DNA from: Dyadobacter soli
GTDB taxonomy: Bacteria; Bacteroidota; Bacteroidia; Cytophagales; Spirosomataceae
Reading direction: 5' to 3'
NCBI RefSeq assembly: GCF_900101885.1
Contig: NZ_FNAN01000006.1
Location: forward strand, 359,125 to 423,124
Length of the DNA stretch: 64,000 bases
Of this stretch, positions 1-8,415 are shown in pieces; positions within the stretch are counted from its first letter, which is position 1, and the number at the start of each line of letters is the position of its first letter. The notes below the pieces were generated by a model. That model ran no database searches and was not told where the DNA came from. It saw nothing but the letters and a program-made list of their open reading frames with translations. The position numbers and the translations under genes were made by a program.

Positions 1-2
1 TC

Positions 3-971
3 GAACCGAACTTCGATGTGCTGCATGTATTGCCGATGGATTTTACCGTCGATAACTCCACAGGCGTGCGCGAGCCGGTAGGCCGTACAGGCATCAAACT
101 GGGAGGAAACTTCCTGGTGGTTTCTGCCAATAGCCAGTCGGTACTGCGTACGAAGAAAAGTCTTGCGGAGGCGGATCAGGCATTGAAATGCGAAAAGCTG
201 GTATTGGCCCCGTTGGCGACCAGCCTTGCGGTGCTTACAGACAATGAAATGAAAGCCGGCATTGCCATGGTGGATATCGGCGACCATACCACGGACGTGA
301 TCATCTACCACGACCGCATTGTGCGCCACATTGCCTCGTTCCCGATCGGCGGACGGCACATTACCGCCGACCTCGAAGTAGGATGCGGCATTCAGTTCGA
401 GAATGCGGAGCATTTGAAAAAGGAATATGGCGTGGCAGTCTCAGCCGACGTTCCGCTGAATGTGGAAATCCTGATCAACTACCTCGCAGGCCGCCAGCCG
501 AAGCCGGTTCTGAAAAAGAATGTCGCATTGATCATCGAAGAACGCTTGAAAGAAATCGCGGCGATGGTTTATGCGGAGATTGTTAAGTCGGGCTATGCGG
601 ACAGGCTGATCGGCGGACTTGTGCTGACGGGCGGCTCTGCCAACATTCCGGAGATAGAGGCATTGTTCGAAAGGATTACCGACATGTCGGTACGTGTAGG
701 CTATCCCGAAAACCTGGAACGCACGGCGAAAGCCGACGCGGTGAGCAATGCATCGTTCAATACAGCGATCGGACTCGCCTGGGCCGGCCTGAAATCGGTT
801 GACCCTCGCGTGAAATCGGTTTGCAAACCGGCATCGGCATTCAATACGGGTAGTGTTGTGCAGAAAGAACCAGTGAAGGAAGTAAAAGAGACACCGAAGC
901 GCAACGGAACGTTTTGGGACAACATAACCGGTATTATTGGAAAGAAGGACGATAGTCTGGGAGACTATTAA
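3..971 (+). CDS. ftsA: Cell division protein FtsA (C-terminal part)
   Basis: This is the C-terminal part of the actin-like protein that anchors the FtsZ ring to the membrane. The reading frame is already open at base 3, so the true start lies outside the window; the GTG at 18 is internal. Visible features are the ATPase-type segment MVDIGDHTTDVIIY and the later LVLTGGSANIPEIE adenosine-binding motif, both typical of the FtsA/actin fold. The last residues, after a variable linker, form a short end (FWDNITGIIGKK) that fits the amphipathic membrane-targeting helix. ftsZ starts 35 bases downstream, the usual division-cluster order. Identification is firm from these motifs and the neighbour. Confidence 0.95.
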   Translation, partial: EPNFDVLHVLPMDFTVDNSTGVREPVGRTGIKLGGNFLVVSANSQSVLRTKKSLAEADQALKCEKLVLAPLATSLAVLTDNEMKAGIAMVDIGDHTTDVIIYHDRIVRHIASFPIGGRHITADLEVGCGIQFENAEHLKKEYGVAVSADVPLNVEILINYLAGRQPKPVLKKNVALIIEERLKEIAAMVYAEIVKSGYADRLIGGLVLTGGSANIPEIEALFERITDMSVRVGYPENLERTAKADAVSNASFNTAIGLAWAGLKSVDPRVKSVCKPASAFNTGSVVQKEPVKEVKETPKRNGTFWDNITGIIGKKDDSLGDY

Positions 972-1006
972 CAGCCATATCACGCATACTCAACCCCGGA
1001 AAGAAT

Positions 1007-2449
1007 ATGAACAAAAGCTTGTTGCACGCATTAGACCAGGACTATATAGTGAACGAAATCATCAAAGACCCAAGCGGAGAGGGCAGCGGTGAGCCGGCGA
1101 TCATCAAGGTAATTGGTGTCGGCGGGGGTGGTAGCAATGCTGTGAACTACATGTTTGAGAGAAAAATCAAAGATGTGGAATTTGCGGTTTGTAATACCGA
1201 CAGACAAGCGCTTGCCAACAGCCCTGTCCCTGTGAAAATTCAGCTGGGTGCGACTTTGACACAAGGCCTGGGAGCCGGTACCGATGCCACGAAAGGCAAG
1301 GAAGCGGCTCTGGAAACGATTGAGGAGATCAAAGGACTTCTCGGAGGCTCTACGCAAATGGTATTTATCACCGCCGGTATGGGTGGTGGAACAGGTACTG
1401 GTGCCGCGCCGGTGATCGCGCAGTTGGCCAAGGAAATGGGCAAACTGACGGTAGCCGTAGTAACCGCGCCTTACACCTGGGAAGGACTTGACAAGAAGGA
1501 GCAGGCGCTCGAAGGTATCGAGCAGCTGAAAGAATATAGCGACACGGTCCTCGTGGTTTTGAACGACAAGCTCGAAGAACTATACGAGGATATGACATTG
1601 ACGCAGGCTTTTGCAGAAGCAGACGGCATTTTGCTCAATGCGGTGAAAAGTATCTCCGAGATCATTACCACCAACGGTAACATCAACACCGACTTCAAAG
1701 ATGTGGAGAAAGTGTTGAAAAGCGCCGGGCAGTCGGTAATGGGTACGTCGGAATCCACCGGTTCCGACCGTGCGCAAAATGCGATTAAGGAAGCGCTCGA
1801 TTCACCACTTTTGAACGATCGCGATATTCGTGGTGCCAAAAGAATCCTCGTGACGCTTGCGACCAGCAAAAAGAAAGAGGCTACGATGCGCGAACAGCGC
1901 GAGATCTGGCAATATGTGCTTTCGCAGGTTGGCGGTGAAGCGCGCATGTTCAAACTGGGTACGATCACTGACGATTCACTCGGCGACAAGCTCCGCGTGA
2001 CTGTTGTAGCGGCTGGTTTCGACAGTATTGAATCACCGATCCCGGGCATTCAGCTGAAAGGGGTGAAAGGACAGCCGCAACCAGCTCCGGTAGTGGTGGA
2101 AGAACCGATAGTAGAGATTTCGGAGCCGGTAGCGGTGGAAGAAGAGGAATTGGTACTGACCGGCGAATTGGAAGAAAATACGCCGACCAGCTCGATAGAC
2201 CTCGTTCTCGAAGATGAGAGAGTGACGCACGGATTCGATCCTATCAACATTTCGCTGACGGAAATCGAGCCGACGAACGACTGGACCGATGAAGACGCCC
2301 TGAAAATGGAGATGATGGTAAAATCATTCCGAGACGGGCTCGTGAAATATTCCGATCTGGAAGGCCCGGCGTACCGTCGGAGCAGGGTAGAGCTCTGGAA
2401 GCGACCCGCCATTCCGGCACATGAAATGGAACAGCACTGGCTGAAATAG
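1007..2449 (+). CDS. ftsZ: Cell division protein FtsZ
   Basis: This is the tubulin-like GTPase that polymerises into the cytokinetic ring. The N-terminal GTP-binding domain shows GVGGGGSNAVN near residue 38 and the tubulin signature GGGTGTGAAP near residue 125. The catalytic T7-loop region follows near residues 220-250. After about residue 345 there is an acidic, low-complexity linker rich in Glu and Val, then a conserved-looking basic C-terminal tail. At 480 residues it is longer than the roughly 380 of E. coli because of this linker, which is common in Bacteroidota. It directly follows ftsA and ends at a strong hairpin terminator. Confidence 0.98.
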   Translation: MNKSLLHALDQDYIVNEIIKDPSGEGSGEPAIIKVIGVGGGGSNAVNYMFERKIKDVEFAVCNTDRQALANSPVPVKIQLGATLTQGLGAGTDATKGKEAALETIEEIKGLLGGSTQMVFITAGMGGGTGTGAAPVIAQLAKEMGKLTVAVVTAPYTWEGLDKKEQALEGIEQLKEYSDTVLVVLNDKLEELYEDMTLTQAFAEADGILLNAVKSISEIITTNGNINTDFKDVEKVLKSAGQSVMGTSESTGSDRAQNAIKEALDSPLLNDRDIRGAKRILVTLATSKKKEATMREQREIWQYVLSQVGGEARMFKLGTITDDSLGDKLRVTVVAAGFDSIESPIPGIQLKGVKGQPQPAPVVVEEPIVEISEPVAVEEEELVLTGELEENTPTSSIDLVLEDERVTHGFDPINISLTEIEPTNDWTDEDALKMEMMVKSFRDGLVKYSDLEGPAYRRSRVELWKRPAIPAHEMEQHWLK

Positions 2450-2450
2450 C

Positions 2451-2477
2451 AAAAAGGGAGCGACGAGCTCCCTTTTT
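2451..2477. terminator. Bidirectional terminator after ftsZ
   Basis: GGGAGC and GCTCCC arms surround a 5-base loop and are flanked by A-run and T-run tracts. It lies between the convergent ftsZ and FMN reductase genes and can serve both strands. Confidence 0.85.
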
Positions 2478-2497
2478 TAGTGCATTGTTTTAATGTC

Positions 2498-3040
2498 TTA
2501 GAAATGGATGATCTGCCCGGCTTGTATTTCGAGTAACTCTTTGTACAATGCGTTTGACATCACATTGTCCTGGTAAGACGAGCGGATTTGCCCTAGCTTC
2601 ACACGCATTGCGAGCGTATTCATGCCCAGGTAGCTGAAAACGTCGTTCAGATGGCTCAATGCAATGGTAGCGCCCTGCGGATTAGAGGATAAACCTACCA
2701 ATGCGGCTTTTTTATTGGAAAAACTATTGGGATAAGGAAGCCCGTCGATAAACGCTTTCAATACGCCAGGGTAGGAGCCATTATACTCGGGTACAATGAA
2801 CACGAACTTGTCTGTCTGTTCCAGCAATGATTTCAAATTGTTGAAAGCCTCATTCTTGCCAGTATTGCCATATAATGCCGAGACCGTAAAATCATCGGGC
2901 AGGTTCACCAGATCAAGGATAATGCTGGTGGCGCCAAGCTGGCTGAGAATGCCCTGGTAATAGTCGGCAATTTTTCTGGACATCGAATTGGGACGGTTGG
3001 TGCCAACGATAATCACTATGGGCGATGTAGATACACTCAT
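2498..3040 (-). CDS. NAD(P)H-dependent FMN reductase family protein
   Basis: This is a 180-residue flavodoxin-fold protein of the NADPH-dependent FMN reductase family, which passes electrons from NAD(P)H to flavins, quinones or other acceptors in the cytoplasm. The N-terminus has the phosphate-binding GTNRPNSMSRKIADYY pattern. FIVPEYNGSYPGVLKAFIDG near residue 90-110 is the conserved flavin-contacting segment, and ALVGLSSNPQGA follows. Length is typical. It stands alone on the reverse strand, converging with ftsZ. The physiological acceptor cannot be read from sequence. Confidence 0.88.
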   Translation of the reverse strand: MSVSTSPIVIIVGTNRPNSMSRKIADYYQGILSQLGATSIILDLVNLPDDFTVSALYGNTGKNEAFNNLKSLLEQTDKFVFIVPEYNGSYPGVLKAFIDGLPYPNSFSNKKAALVGLSSNPQGATIALSHLNDVFSYLGMNTLAMRVKLGQIRSSYQDNVMSNALYKELLEIQAGQIIHF

Positions 3041-3207
3041 TTGAAAACCCAGTATGCGCGATTCTCCGAACTGCGCAGGTTAATATTAGTTATCATCAGT
3101 AACAAATAATGGATAGAATTGTTCTAATGTGGCATTTGCGGTGGCAAATCTAACCGTCAAACCGACACGTTACCAGGCCGGTTTTCAGGATACACAACAA
3201 TTATTGT

Positions 3208-3215
3208 TATATTTG
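3208..3215 (+). promoter_or_regulatory. Candidate -7 element for accD
   Basis: TATATTTG matches the Bacteroidota -7 consensus TAnnTTTG exactly and lies about 75 bases before the accD start. I do not see a convincing -33 TTG at the usual distance. The rest of the 250-base gap between the divergent genes (3041-3290) shows nothing else I can name. Confidence 0.4.
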
Positions 3216-3290
3216 AGCCCGTTATTCATCATGAAATTTCAATAATCATCTGGTTTTCAGATTGTTATACATAAATCAACCCACATAAAT

Positions 3291-4133
3291 ATGTCCTGGT
3301 TTATTCGGAAAGAAAAAGGTATCAACACACCGACTGAAATGAAGCGCGAAGCGCCGGACGGTTTGTGGTATCAATGTCCTAATTGCAAAAAAATCACTCC
3401 TACCAGGGAACATAAGCAGAATGCTTTTACCTGCCCGCATTGCAACTACCATGAAAAAGTGGGGTCGGACGTGTATTTCAACCTGCTTTTCGATGACAAT
3501 GAGTTTATCGAACTCGATGCGAACCTAATCTCCGGCGACCCGCTGGGTTTTGTAGATACTAAGGCTTACCCCGACCGTATCAAGTCGACCATGAAAAAAA
3601 CCGGGTTGAAAGATGCGGTGCGCACAGGTCATGGTAAAATGAATGGGCTGGATCTCGTAATCGCCTGTATGGATTTCAGTTTCATCGGCGGATCGATGGG
3701 TTCGGTAGTGGGAGAAAAAATCGCACGTGCGATTTCTTACTCTTTGGAAAAGAAGATCCCATTCCTGATGATTTCGAAGTCGGGCGGTGCCCGGATGATG
3801 GAGGCAGGGTTTTCGCTGATGCAAATGGCAAAGACCTCGGCACGTCTGGCGCAATTGTCGGAGGCCAAAGTGCCATACATTTCGCTGCTCACTGATCCTA
3901 CAACCGGCGGTGTTACAGCATCTTACGCCATGCTCGGCGACTTCAACATTTCGGAGCCCGAAGCGTTGATCGGATTCGCCGGTCCGCGCGTAATCCGCGA
4001 GACGATCGGTAAGGACCTGCCGAAAGGCTTCCAAAGCGCGGAATTCGTGCTGGAACACGGTTTCCTCGACTTCATTGTCGATCGCAAGGATTTGAAAGAT
4101 AAATTGACAAGCCTGCTGAGTATGCTTGCATAA
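3291..4133 (+). CDS. accD: Acetyl-CoA carboxylase carboxyltransferase subunit beta
   Basis: AccD forms the carboxyltransferase with AccA and transfers the carboxyl group from biotin to acetyl-CoA, giving malonyl-CoA for fatty-acid synthesis. The N-terminal four-cysteine zinc ribbon is intact (C29, C32, C48, C51). The crotonase-like carboxyltransferase core follows, with [10 protein letters not shown] near residue 164 and the [14 protein letters not shown] segment near 204 that forms the oxyanion and CoA site. The 280-residue length is standard. No accA neighbour is present in this window. It ends at a strong bidirectional terminator. Confidence 0.97.
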   Translation: MSWFIRKEKGINTPTEMKREAPDGLWYQCPNCKKITPTREHKQNAFTCPHCNYHEKVGSDVYFNLLFDDNEFIELDANLISGDPLGFVDTKAYPDRIKSTMKKTGLKDAVRTGHGKMNGLDLVIACMDFSFIGGSMGSVVGEKIARAISYSLEKKIPFLMISKSGGARMMEAGFSLMQMAKTSARLAQLSEAKVPYISLLTDPTTGGVTASYAMLGDFNISEPEALIGFAGPRVIRETIGKDLPKGFQSAEFVLEHGFLDFIVDRKDLKDKLTSLLSMLA

Positions 4134-4148
4134 GCAATAGCATTGAAC

Positions 4149-4190
4149 AAAGCGGCCCGTCAGGTTATCTGGCGGGCCGCTTTGTATTTA
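4149..4190. terminator. Bidirectional terminator after accD
   Basis: The arms AAAGCGGCCCG and CGGGCCGCTTT are perfect reverse complements, extended inward by CAG/CTG around a short loop. It sits between the convergent accD and NTF2-like genes. Confidence 0.88.
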
Positions 4191-4213
4191 GGCTAATGCA
4201 TTGATTGCGGTGA

Positions 4214-4705
4214 CTAGGGACAGGCTTCTTTCCGTCGGGTGTCGGTAATGTCGTTGATCTTCCAGCCGCTGTTTGTTTTGATAAGGTTAAAAACATTAAC
4301 GCCGCAGTGCGAGAACTTTTCGCCGAGGTAAAACTTGTAAGGCGCCCATACCACGGCCATAGGCCCGTCGATAGAAACCTTGACGTCGTAAATGCGCTCG
4401 TCCCATTGATCCTTATGTGGCGTACCTACGGCTTTGACGAAACCGTCGACCGTGCCTTTGTGCGTGACGGTGGAATCGGCGGCATTCTTGGAAATGGAGG
4501 TCAATGCGGCTGTTTTGGTAAACACGCTTCTGACGGCAGTGGAATCGCCATTGCGCATTCCCGTGAATAGTTTGTCGACAGTCTCGCGTGCGGCTGCTGC
4601 GTCGGGAGCTGCTGCGGACGGCGCTTGTGCGATAGCGCGGTGCGCGGGCGAGGCAACCGTGGCAATAAGCAGAATAAGTGTCAGGAAATGGCTAATACGT
4701 TTCAT
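4214..4705 (-). CDS. Secreted NTF2-like (DUF4440/SnoaL-type) protein
   Basis: This is a 163-residue protein with a clear signal peptide (hydrophobic stretch at residues 6-20, then an Ala-rich segment to about residue 40). The rest looks like a cone-shaped NTF2-like domain of the DUF4440 type: an opening helix with ETVDKLFTGMRNGDSTAVRSVF, a middle AVVWAPYKFYLG strand pair, and a closing GWKINDITDTR strand. Such domains bind small molecules or act as enzymes, but no catalytic residues can be assigned here. Its start overlaps the smpB promoter region on the other strand. Confidence 0.75.
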   Translation of the reverse strand: MKRISHFLTLILLIATVASPAHRAIAQAPSAAAPDAAAARETVDKLFTGMRNGDSTAVRSVFTKTAALTSISKNAADSTVTHKGTVDGFVKAVGTPHKDQWDERIYDVKVSIDGPMAVVWAPYKFYLGEKFSHCGVNVFNLIKTNSGWKINDITDTRRKEACP

Positions 4706-4735
4706 TGGTATAGTTTTAACAAAAACTTAATTTTG
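4705..4735 (+). promoter_or_regulatory. smpB promoter, Bacteroidota type
   Basis: TTG at 4705-4707, a 20-base spacer, and TAATTTTG at 4728-4735 match the Bacteroidota -33/-7 pattern. The smpB ATG lies about 30 bases downstream, giving a short leader. Confidence 0.6.
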
Positions 4736-4764
4736 AGCCCCTTTGTAAATTTTTGGGAATCGAT

Positions 4765-5223
4765 ATGTCGGAAAAAATAGTTAAAAAAGTAGATATAAGG
4801 AACAGACGGGCTTCATTCGAATACTTCTTCCTCGAAGAGTTCACGACCGGTATGGTGCTTACAGGTACGGAAATCAAATCGATCAGGCAGGGTAAGGTCA
4901 ATTTCCAGGATGCTTACTGCCTGTTTATGGATGGAGAACTTTTCATTCGCAGTCTTCACATTTCGCCTTACACAGAAGGCACGCATTACAACCACGAGCC
5001 GATGCGCGACCGCAAATTGCTGATTACCAAGCGCGAGCGGAAGAAATTGATCGAAGGTTTGAAGGATGTCGGCCTTACGATTATACCTGTCCGGTTGTTC
5101 ACCAGCGAGCGGGGGTTGGCCAAGTTACATATTGCGCTGGCAAAAGGTAAAAAGCTTTACGATAAGCGGGATAGCATTAAAGAGCGGGATGTGAAACGCG
5201 AGAATGATCGTGCAGGTTACTGA
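4765..5223 (+). CDS. smpB: SsrA-binding protein SmpB
   Basis: SmpB binds tmRNA and delivers it to stalled ribosomes for trans-translation. The protein begins with the typical IVKKVDIRNRRASFEYF and continues with GMVLTGTEIKSIRQGKVNFQDAYC, which forms the tmRNA-binding barrel. It closes with the basic tail KLYDKRDSIKERDVKRE, which folds into the mRNA channel. I chose the ATG at 4765 because the upstream in-frame TTG at 4753 would overlap the expected transcription start and add non-conserved residues. The resulting 152 residues are normal. The tmRNA gene itself is not in the window. Confidence 0.97.
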   Translation: MSEKIVKKVDIRNRRASFEYFFLEEFTTGMVLTGTEIKSIRQGKVNFQDAYCLFMDGELFIRSLHISPYTEGTHYNHEPMRDRKLLITKRERKKLIEGLKDVGLTIIPVRLFTSERGLAKLHIALAKGKKLYDKRDSIKERDVKRENDRAGY

Positions 5224-5370
5224 GTGGCCGGTCGCGTAAGCGTACAAAATGTGCTAATTCGGTGATCCTGCGGGTTTTCCGGTAAATCCTTTCAGCAATA
5301 TTTGAAAATCTCGGAGCGTTTTTTCTGGTGAAATATTCTTATATTGTGGGAATTAACGACCACAGGGCTC

Positions 5371-5880
5371 ATGGGTAAAGTATTGGTTCTGAATCAGGAT
5401 TACAGCGCATTAAGTGTTTGCACAGTTCCGAAGGCATTTCTGCTGGTGTATATGAAGAAAGCGGAAATGCTCGCCGAATCTCAGCTGGAACATTTGAGGA
5501 CCGTCAACGACAGGTATCCCATGCCCGTCGTGATACGCCTGCATCGCTACATACACATACCATACAGAGGCGTAGTCATGACCAGGCAAAACCTCTTCAA
5601 GCGGGACGGCAACAGGTGCCAGTATTGCGGAACCCACGATAATCTGACCCTGGACCATGTGATGCCGAAAAGTAGGGGAGGGAAAACCACCTGGGATAAT
5701 TTGGCCACCGCATGTAAAAGATGCAACTCCCGCAAAGGAGACCATACGCCGGAAGAGGTTGACATGCCGTTAAAGCAGCGACCGTTCCGGCCTTCTTTTT
5801 TAATGTTCATCCGGGATTTTTCAGGCATGGCCGATGACGAGTGGCTGCCGTACCTCGGATCGAAGGAGCGTTCTTGCTAA
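5371..5880 (+). CDS. HNH endonuclease, conserved stand-alone type
   Basis: This is a 169-residue protein beginning MGKVLVLNQDY, a conserved opening of a widespread stand-alone HNH family. The zinc and catalytic core is intact: C83-x2-C86, D95-H96, N110, C115-x2-C118. The domain nicks or cuts DNA in known relatives, but the cellular role of this short bacterial family is unsettled. It carries no methyltransferase, toxin or phage partner; the neighbours are smpB and rpsA. A TTG 27 bases upstream is in frame, but the ATG fits the conserved N-terminus. Confidence 0.85.
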   Translation: MGKVLVLNQDYSALSVCTVPKAFLLVYMKKAEMLAESQLEHLRTVNDRYPMPVVIRLHRYIHIPYRGVVMTRQNLFKRDGNRCQYCGTHDNLTLDHVMPKSRGGKTTWDNLATACKRCNSRKGDHTPEEVDMPLKQRPFRPSFLMFIRDFSGMADDEWLPYLGSKERSC

Positions 5881-5940
5881 CGTCGTTCGGTACGGTGCCG
5901 GTTTGCGTAATGTCATTTGTTGTCAAGAATAGTCAGAAGG

Positions 5941-6003
5941 TTGACTACGCTTGACTACTTCCTGACCACTTCCTGACTATTTCCTGACCAGAACCTGACT
6001 TTT
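5941..6003. repeat. Phased TGAC(C/T) repeats upstream of rpsA
   Basis: Six copies of TGAC followed by C or T begin at 5942, 5952, 5963, 5974, 5985 and 5996, a spacing of 10, then four times 11 bases. The surrounding units read like degenerate TTCCTGACYAY. An opposite-strand copy (AGTCA) sits just upstream at 5931. They lie in the 295-base gap between the HNH gene and rpsA, before the predicted rpsA promoter. No reading frame of note covers them. Confidence 0.75.
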
Positions 6004-6079
6004 TCGCGCCCGAATGGCGCCTATCTCCCTCATTGCCAAATTAAAATTGCCAACGTTTCAGATTTTCGCTGGGAATGCG

Positions 6080-6087
6080 TAATTTTG
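6080..6087 (+). promoter_or_regulatory. Candidate -7 element for rpsA
   Basis: TAATTTTG matches the TAnnTTTG consensus and is about 90 bases before the rpsA start. A clear TTG at the -33 distance is missing. Confidence 0.5.
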
Positions 6088-6175
6088 CGTCCTGATTTTT
6101 CAAAAATACTTGTTGAACTAATTTTCAGCCGATTAGCCCGCCGGCTGATGTATCGAAGGGCCATTATTCCTATTT

Positions 6176-7981
6176 ATGTCTAAGGAAAAACAAAATCAAC
6201 CACTTCCCGAATTCGATTGGGATAAAGCATCAGACAAAGGTTTCGGAACTGCTTATTCATCTGCTGACCGTACCCGTCTGGAACAAATGTATGAGACTAC
6301 CCTTTCTCCTGTTTCGGAAAAAGAAGTAGTTAAAGGTGTTGTAGTAGGTATTACAGACCGCGAGGTGATCCTGAACATCGGTTTCAAATCTGATGGTATC
6401 GTTTCATCCAATGAATTCCGCGACCTGCCAGGTTTGAAAATCGGCGACGAAGTGGAAGTTTACGTAGAGAACCAGGAAGACGCACAAGGTCAGCTGGTGC
6501 TTTCACGCAAAAAAGCGAAAGTTATCACTGCATGGGATAACATCCAGAAATCATTCGACGAGGATGTTGTTATCGATGCAAATGTTAAGAGAAGAACCAA
6601 AGGTGGTCTTATCGTTGATATTTTCGGCATTGAAGCCTTCTTGCCAGGTTCACAAATCGATGTGAAACCAATCCGTGATTTCGACGTGTTCGTTGGAAAG
6701 CGCATGGAAGTAAAAGTTGTGAAAATCAACTACGCTAACGATAACGTAGTAGTATCTCACAAAATCCTGATCGAGAAAGACCTCGAAGCACAACGTCAGC
6801 AAATCCTGAACAACCTTGAAAAAGGTCAGGTATTGGAAGGCGTGATCAAAAACATGACCAACTTCGGTGTGTTCATCGACCTTGGTGGTGTTGACGGTCT
6901 GTTGCACATTACTGATATTTCATGGGGCCGTATCAACCACCCATCTGACCTCCTTTCATTGGATCAGAAACTGAACGTGGTTGTTCTCGACTTCGACGAA
7001 GAGAAAAAGCGTATTTCTTTGGGTCTGAAACAACTTCAGTCTCACCCATGGGATTCACTGGCAGACGAAATCCAGGTTGGTTCGAAAGTTACTGGTCGCA
7101 TCGTTAATGTTGCTGACTACGGCGCTTTCCTTGAAATCAAACCAGGTGTTGAAGGTCTGATCCACGTTTCTGAAATGTCATGGTCTCAGCACCTGCGCAA
7201 TCCACAGGAGTTCATGAACGTGAACGACGAGATCAGCGCGGTTGTATTGACGCTTGACCGTCAGGAGCGCAAAATGTCTCTCGGTATCAAACAACTTACC
7301 GAAGATCCTTGGACTCAAGGTTCATTGAAAGAGAAATATGCGATCGGCACCCGTCACAAAGGTGTTGTTCGTAACCTGACTAACTTCGGTCTCTTTATTG
7401 AACTCGAAGAAGGTATCGACGGTCTGGTACACGTTTCTGACCTTTCATGGACTAAGAAAATCAAGCATCCTTCCGACTTCGTGAAAGTAAACGACGAGCT
7501 GGAAGTAGTTGTACTTGAACTGGACGCGGACAACCGTCGTCTTGCTTTGGGCCACAAACAGCTTGAGGAAAACCCATGGGATACTTTCGAGAGCATTTTC
7601 GAAGTAGGTTCAGTACACAAATCTACGATCGTTGCAAAAGGTGATAAATTTGCTACACTCGAACTTCCTTACGGAATCGAAGGTGTTGCTTCTATCAAAA
7701 ACCTTGCGAAAGAAGACGGAACATTTGCTGAGGTAGGTGAGAGCCTTGACTTCACTGTTCTTGAATTCCTGAAAGACGAGAAGAAAATCGTTCTGACTCA
7801 CTCGAAAGTGAAAGGCGTACCAGCTGAGGAAAGAAGAGAGGACAAGCCTAAGGCTGCGAAAAGCGCTCCTGCTTCTGAATCGGTAAACAAGGAAGCAGAG
7901 AAATCTACTTTCGGTGACCTGAGCGTTCTGTCTGCATTGAAAGAGCAGATGGAAGAGAGCGAGAAGAAAGGAAAAAAGTAA
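6176..7981 (+). CDS. rpsA: 30S ribosomal protein S1
   Basis: S1 binds mRNA on the small subunit and helps initiation, which matters in Bacteroidota because most genes lack a Shine-Dalgarno sequence. Six S1/OB-fold repeats are visible, beginning near residues 55, 140, 220, 305, 390 and 475. Those in the middle show the typical NxTxFGVFIDLGGVDGLLH pattern and IHVSEMSW or VHVSDLSW endings. The last repeat is more diverged. A Lys/Glu/Ala-rich tail of about 70 residues follows. The 601-residue length suits the phylum. The codon choice is strongly biased, as expected for a highly expressed gene. Confidence 0.96.
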   Translation: MSKEKQNQPLPEFDWDKASDKGFGTAYSSADRTRLEQMYETTLSPVSEKEVVKGVVVGITDREVILNIGFKSDGIVSSNEFRDLPGLKIGDEVEVYVENQEDAQGQLVLSRKKAKVITAWDNIQKSFDEDVVIDANVKRRTKGGLIVDIFGIEAFLPGSQIDVKPIRDFDVFVGKRMEVKVVKINYANDNVVVSHKILIEKDLEAQRQQILNNLEKGQVLEGVIKNMTNFGVFIDLGGVDGLLHITDISWGRINHPSDLLSLDQKLNVVVLDFDEEKKRISLGLKQLQSHPWDSLADEIQVGSKVTGRIVNVADYGAFLEIKPGVEGLIHVSEMSWSQHLRNPQEFMNVNDEISAVVLTLDRQERKMSLGIKQLTEDPWTQGSLKEKYAIGTRHKGVVRNLTNFGLFIELEEGIDGLVHVSDLSWTKKIKHPSDFVKVNDELEVVVLELDADNRRLALGHKQLEENPWDTFESIFEVGSVHKSTIVAKGDKFATLELPYGIEGVASIKNLAKEDGTFAEVGESLDFTVLEFLKDEKKIVLTHSKVKGVPAEERREDKPKAAKSAPASESVNKEAEKSTFGDLSVLSALKEQMEESEKKGKK

Positions 7982-8011
7982 AATAAAATATGGTGCAGAA
8001 GAATTTTTTAA

Positions 8012-8019
8012 TACTTTTG
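8012..8019 (+). promoter_or_regulatory. -7 element before tRNA-Cys
   Basis: TACTTTTG matches TAnnTTTG exactly. The predicted start point would fall at about 8025, directly before a hairpin and 45 bases before tRNA-Cys. Confidence 0.5.
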
Positions 8020-8026
8020 CACCCGG

Positions 8027-8062
8027 AATCAGCTGCCAGCCTCGTGCAGGCAGCTGATTTTT
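8027..8062 (+). terminator. Hairpin with T-run between rpsA and tRNA-Cys
   Basis: AATCAGCTGCC and GGCAGCTGATT are perfect 11-base arms with an 11-base loop, followed by TTT. It looks like the rpsA terminator, but it lies between a -7 element and the tRNA gene, so it could also be in the tRNA leader. Confidence 0.65.
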
Positions 8063-8068
8063 AAAAAT

Positions 8069-8139
8069 GGTTCCGTGGCCGAGTGGCTAGGCAGAGGTCT
8101 GCAAAACCTCGTACAGCGGTTCGAATCCGCTCGGAACCT
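8069..8139 (+). tRNA. tRNA-Cys (GCA)
   Basis: The acceptor arms GGTTCCG and CGGAACC pair fully, with discriminator T at 8139. The anticodon stem GAGGT/ACCTC encloses loop CTGCAAA with anticodon GCA at 8101-8103. The T-arm contains GGTTCGAATCC. CCA is not encoded. Confidence 0.95.
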
Positions 8140-8191
8140 CCCCTTGAATTGTGGCCTTTTTCCCCAGGATTTTGGCACAATAAAATGCCTG

Positions 8192-8244
8192 AAAAATACC
8201 ATTTGGAACAAGCTTTTTAAACGAGCTCCAAATGGTATTTTTTT
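8192..8244 (+). terminator. Strong terminator after tRNA-Cys
   Basis: AAAATACCATTTGGA and TCCAAATGGTATTTT pair perfectly over about 15 bases around an AT-rich loop, followed by a run of eight T. The A-run on the left arm makes it potentially bidirectional. Confidence 0.9.
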
Positions 8245-8352
8245 TGCTAGTTAGTTGAAAATCAAGTGCTACGGATTTTGTAACTGTTGTGAAATTTGTC
8301 AAGCAAATTAGACAAATTATAAATAAGAAGGTGGGGTAAAATATCCCTGAAA

Positions 8353-8360
8353 TACTTTTG
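8353..8360 (+). promoter_or_regulatory. Candidate -7 element for the act operon
   Basis: TACTTTTG matches TAnnTTTG and lies 56 bases before the actA ATG. A second match, TAGTTTTG at 8380-8387, is closer to the gene. Neither has an obvious TTG at -33, so which one is used is open. Confidence 0.45.
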
Positions 8361-8415
8361 CGGATAAAGAATCGTGAGCTAGTTTTGTCTGTTGAAGAAT
8401 AATGAATAGTTGATT

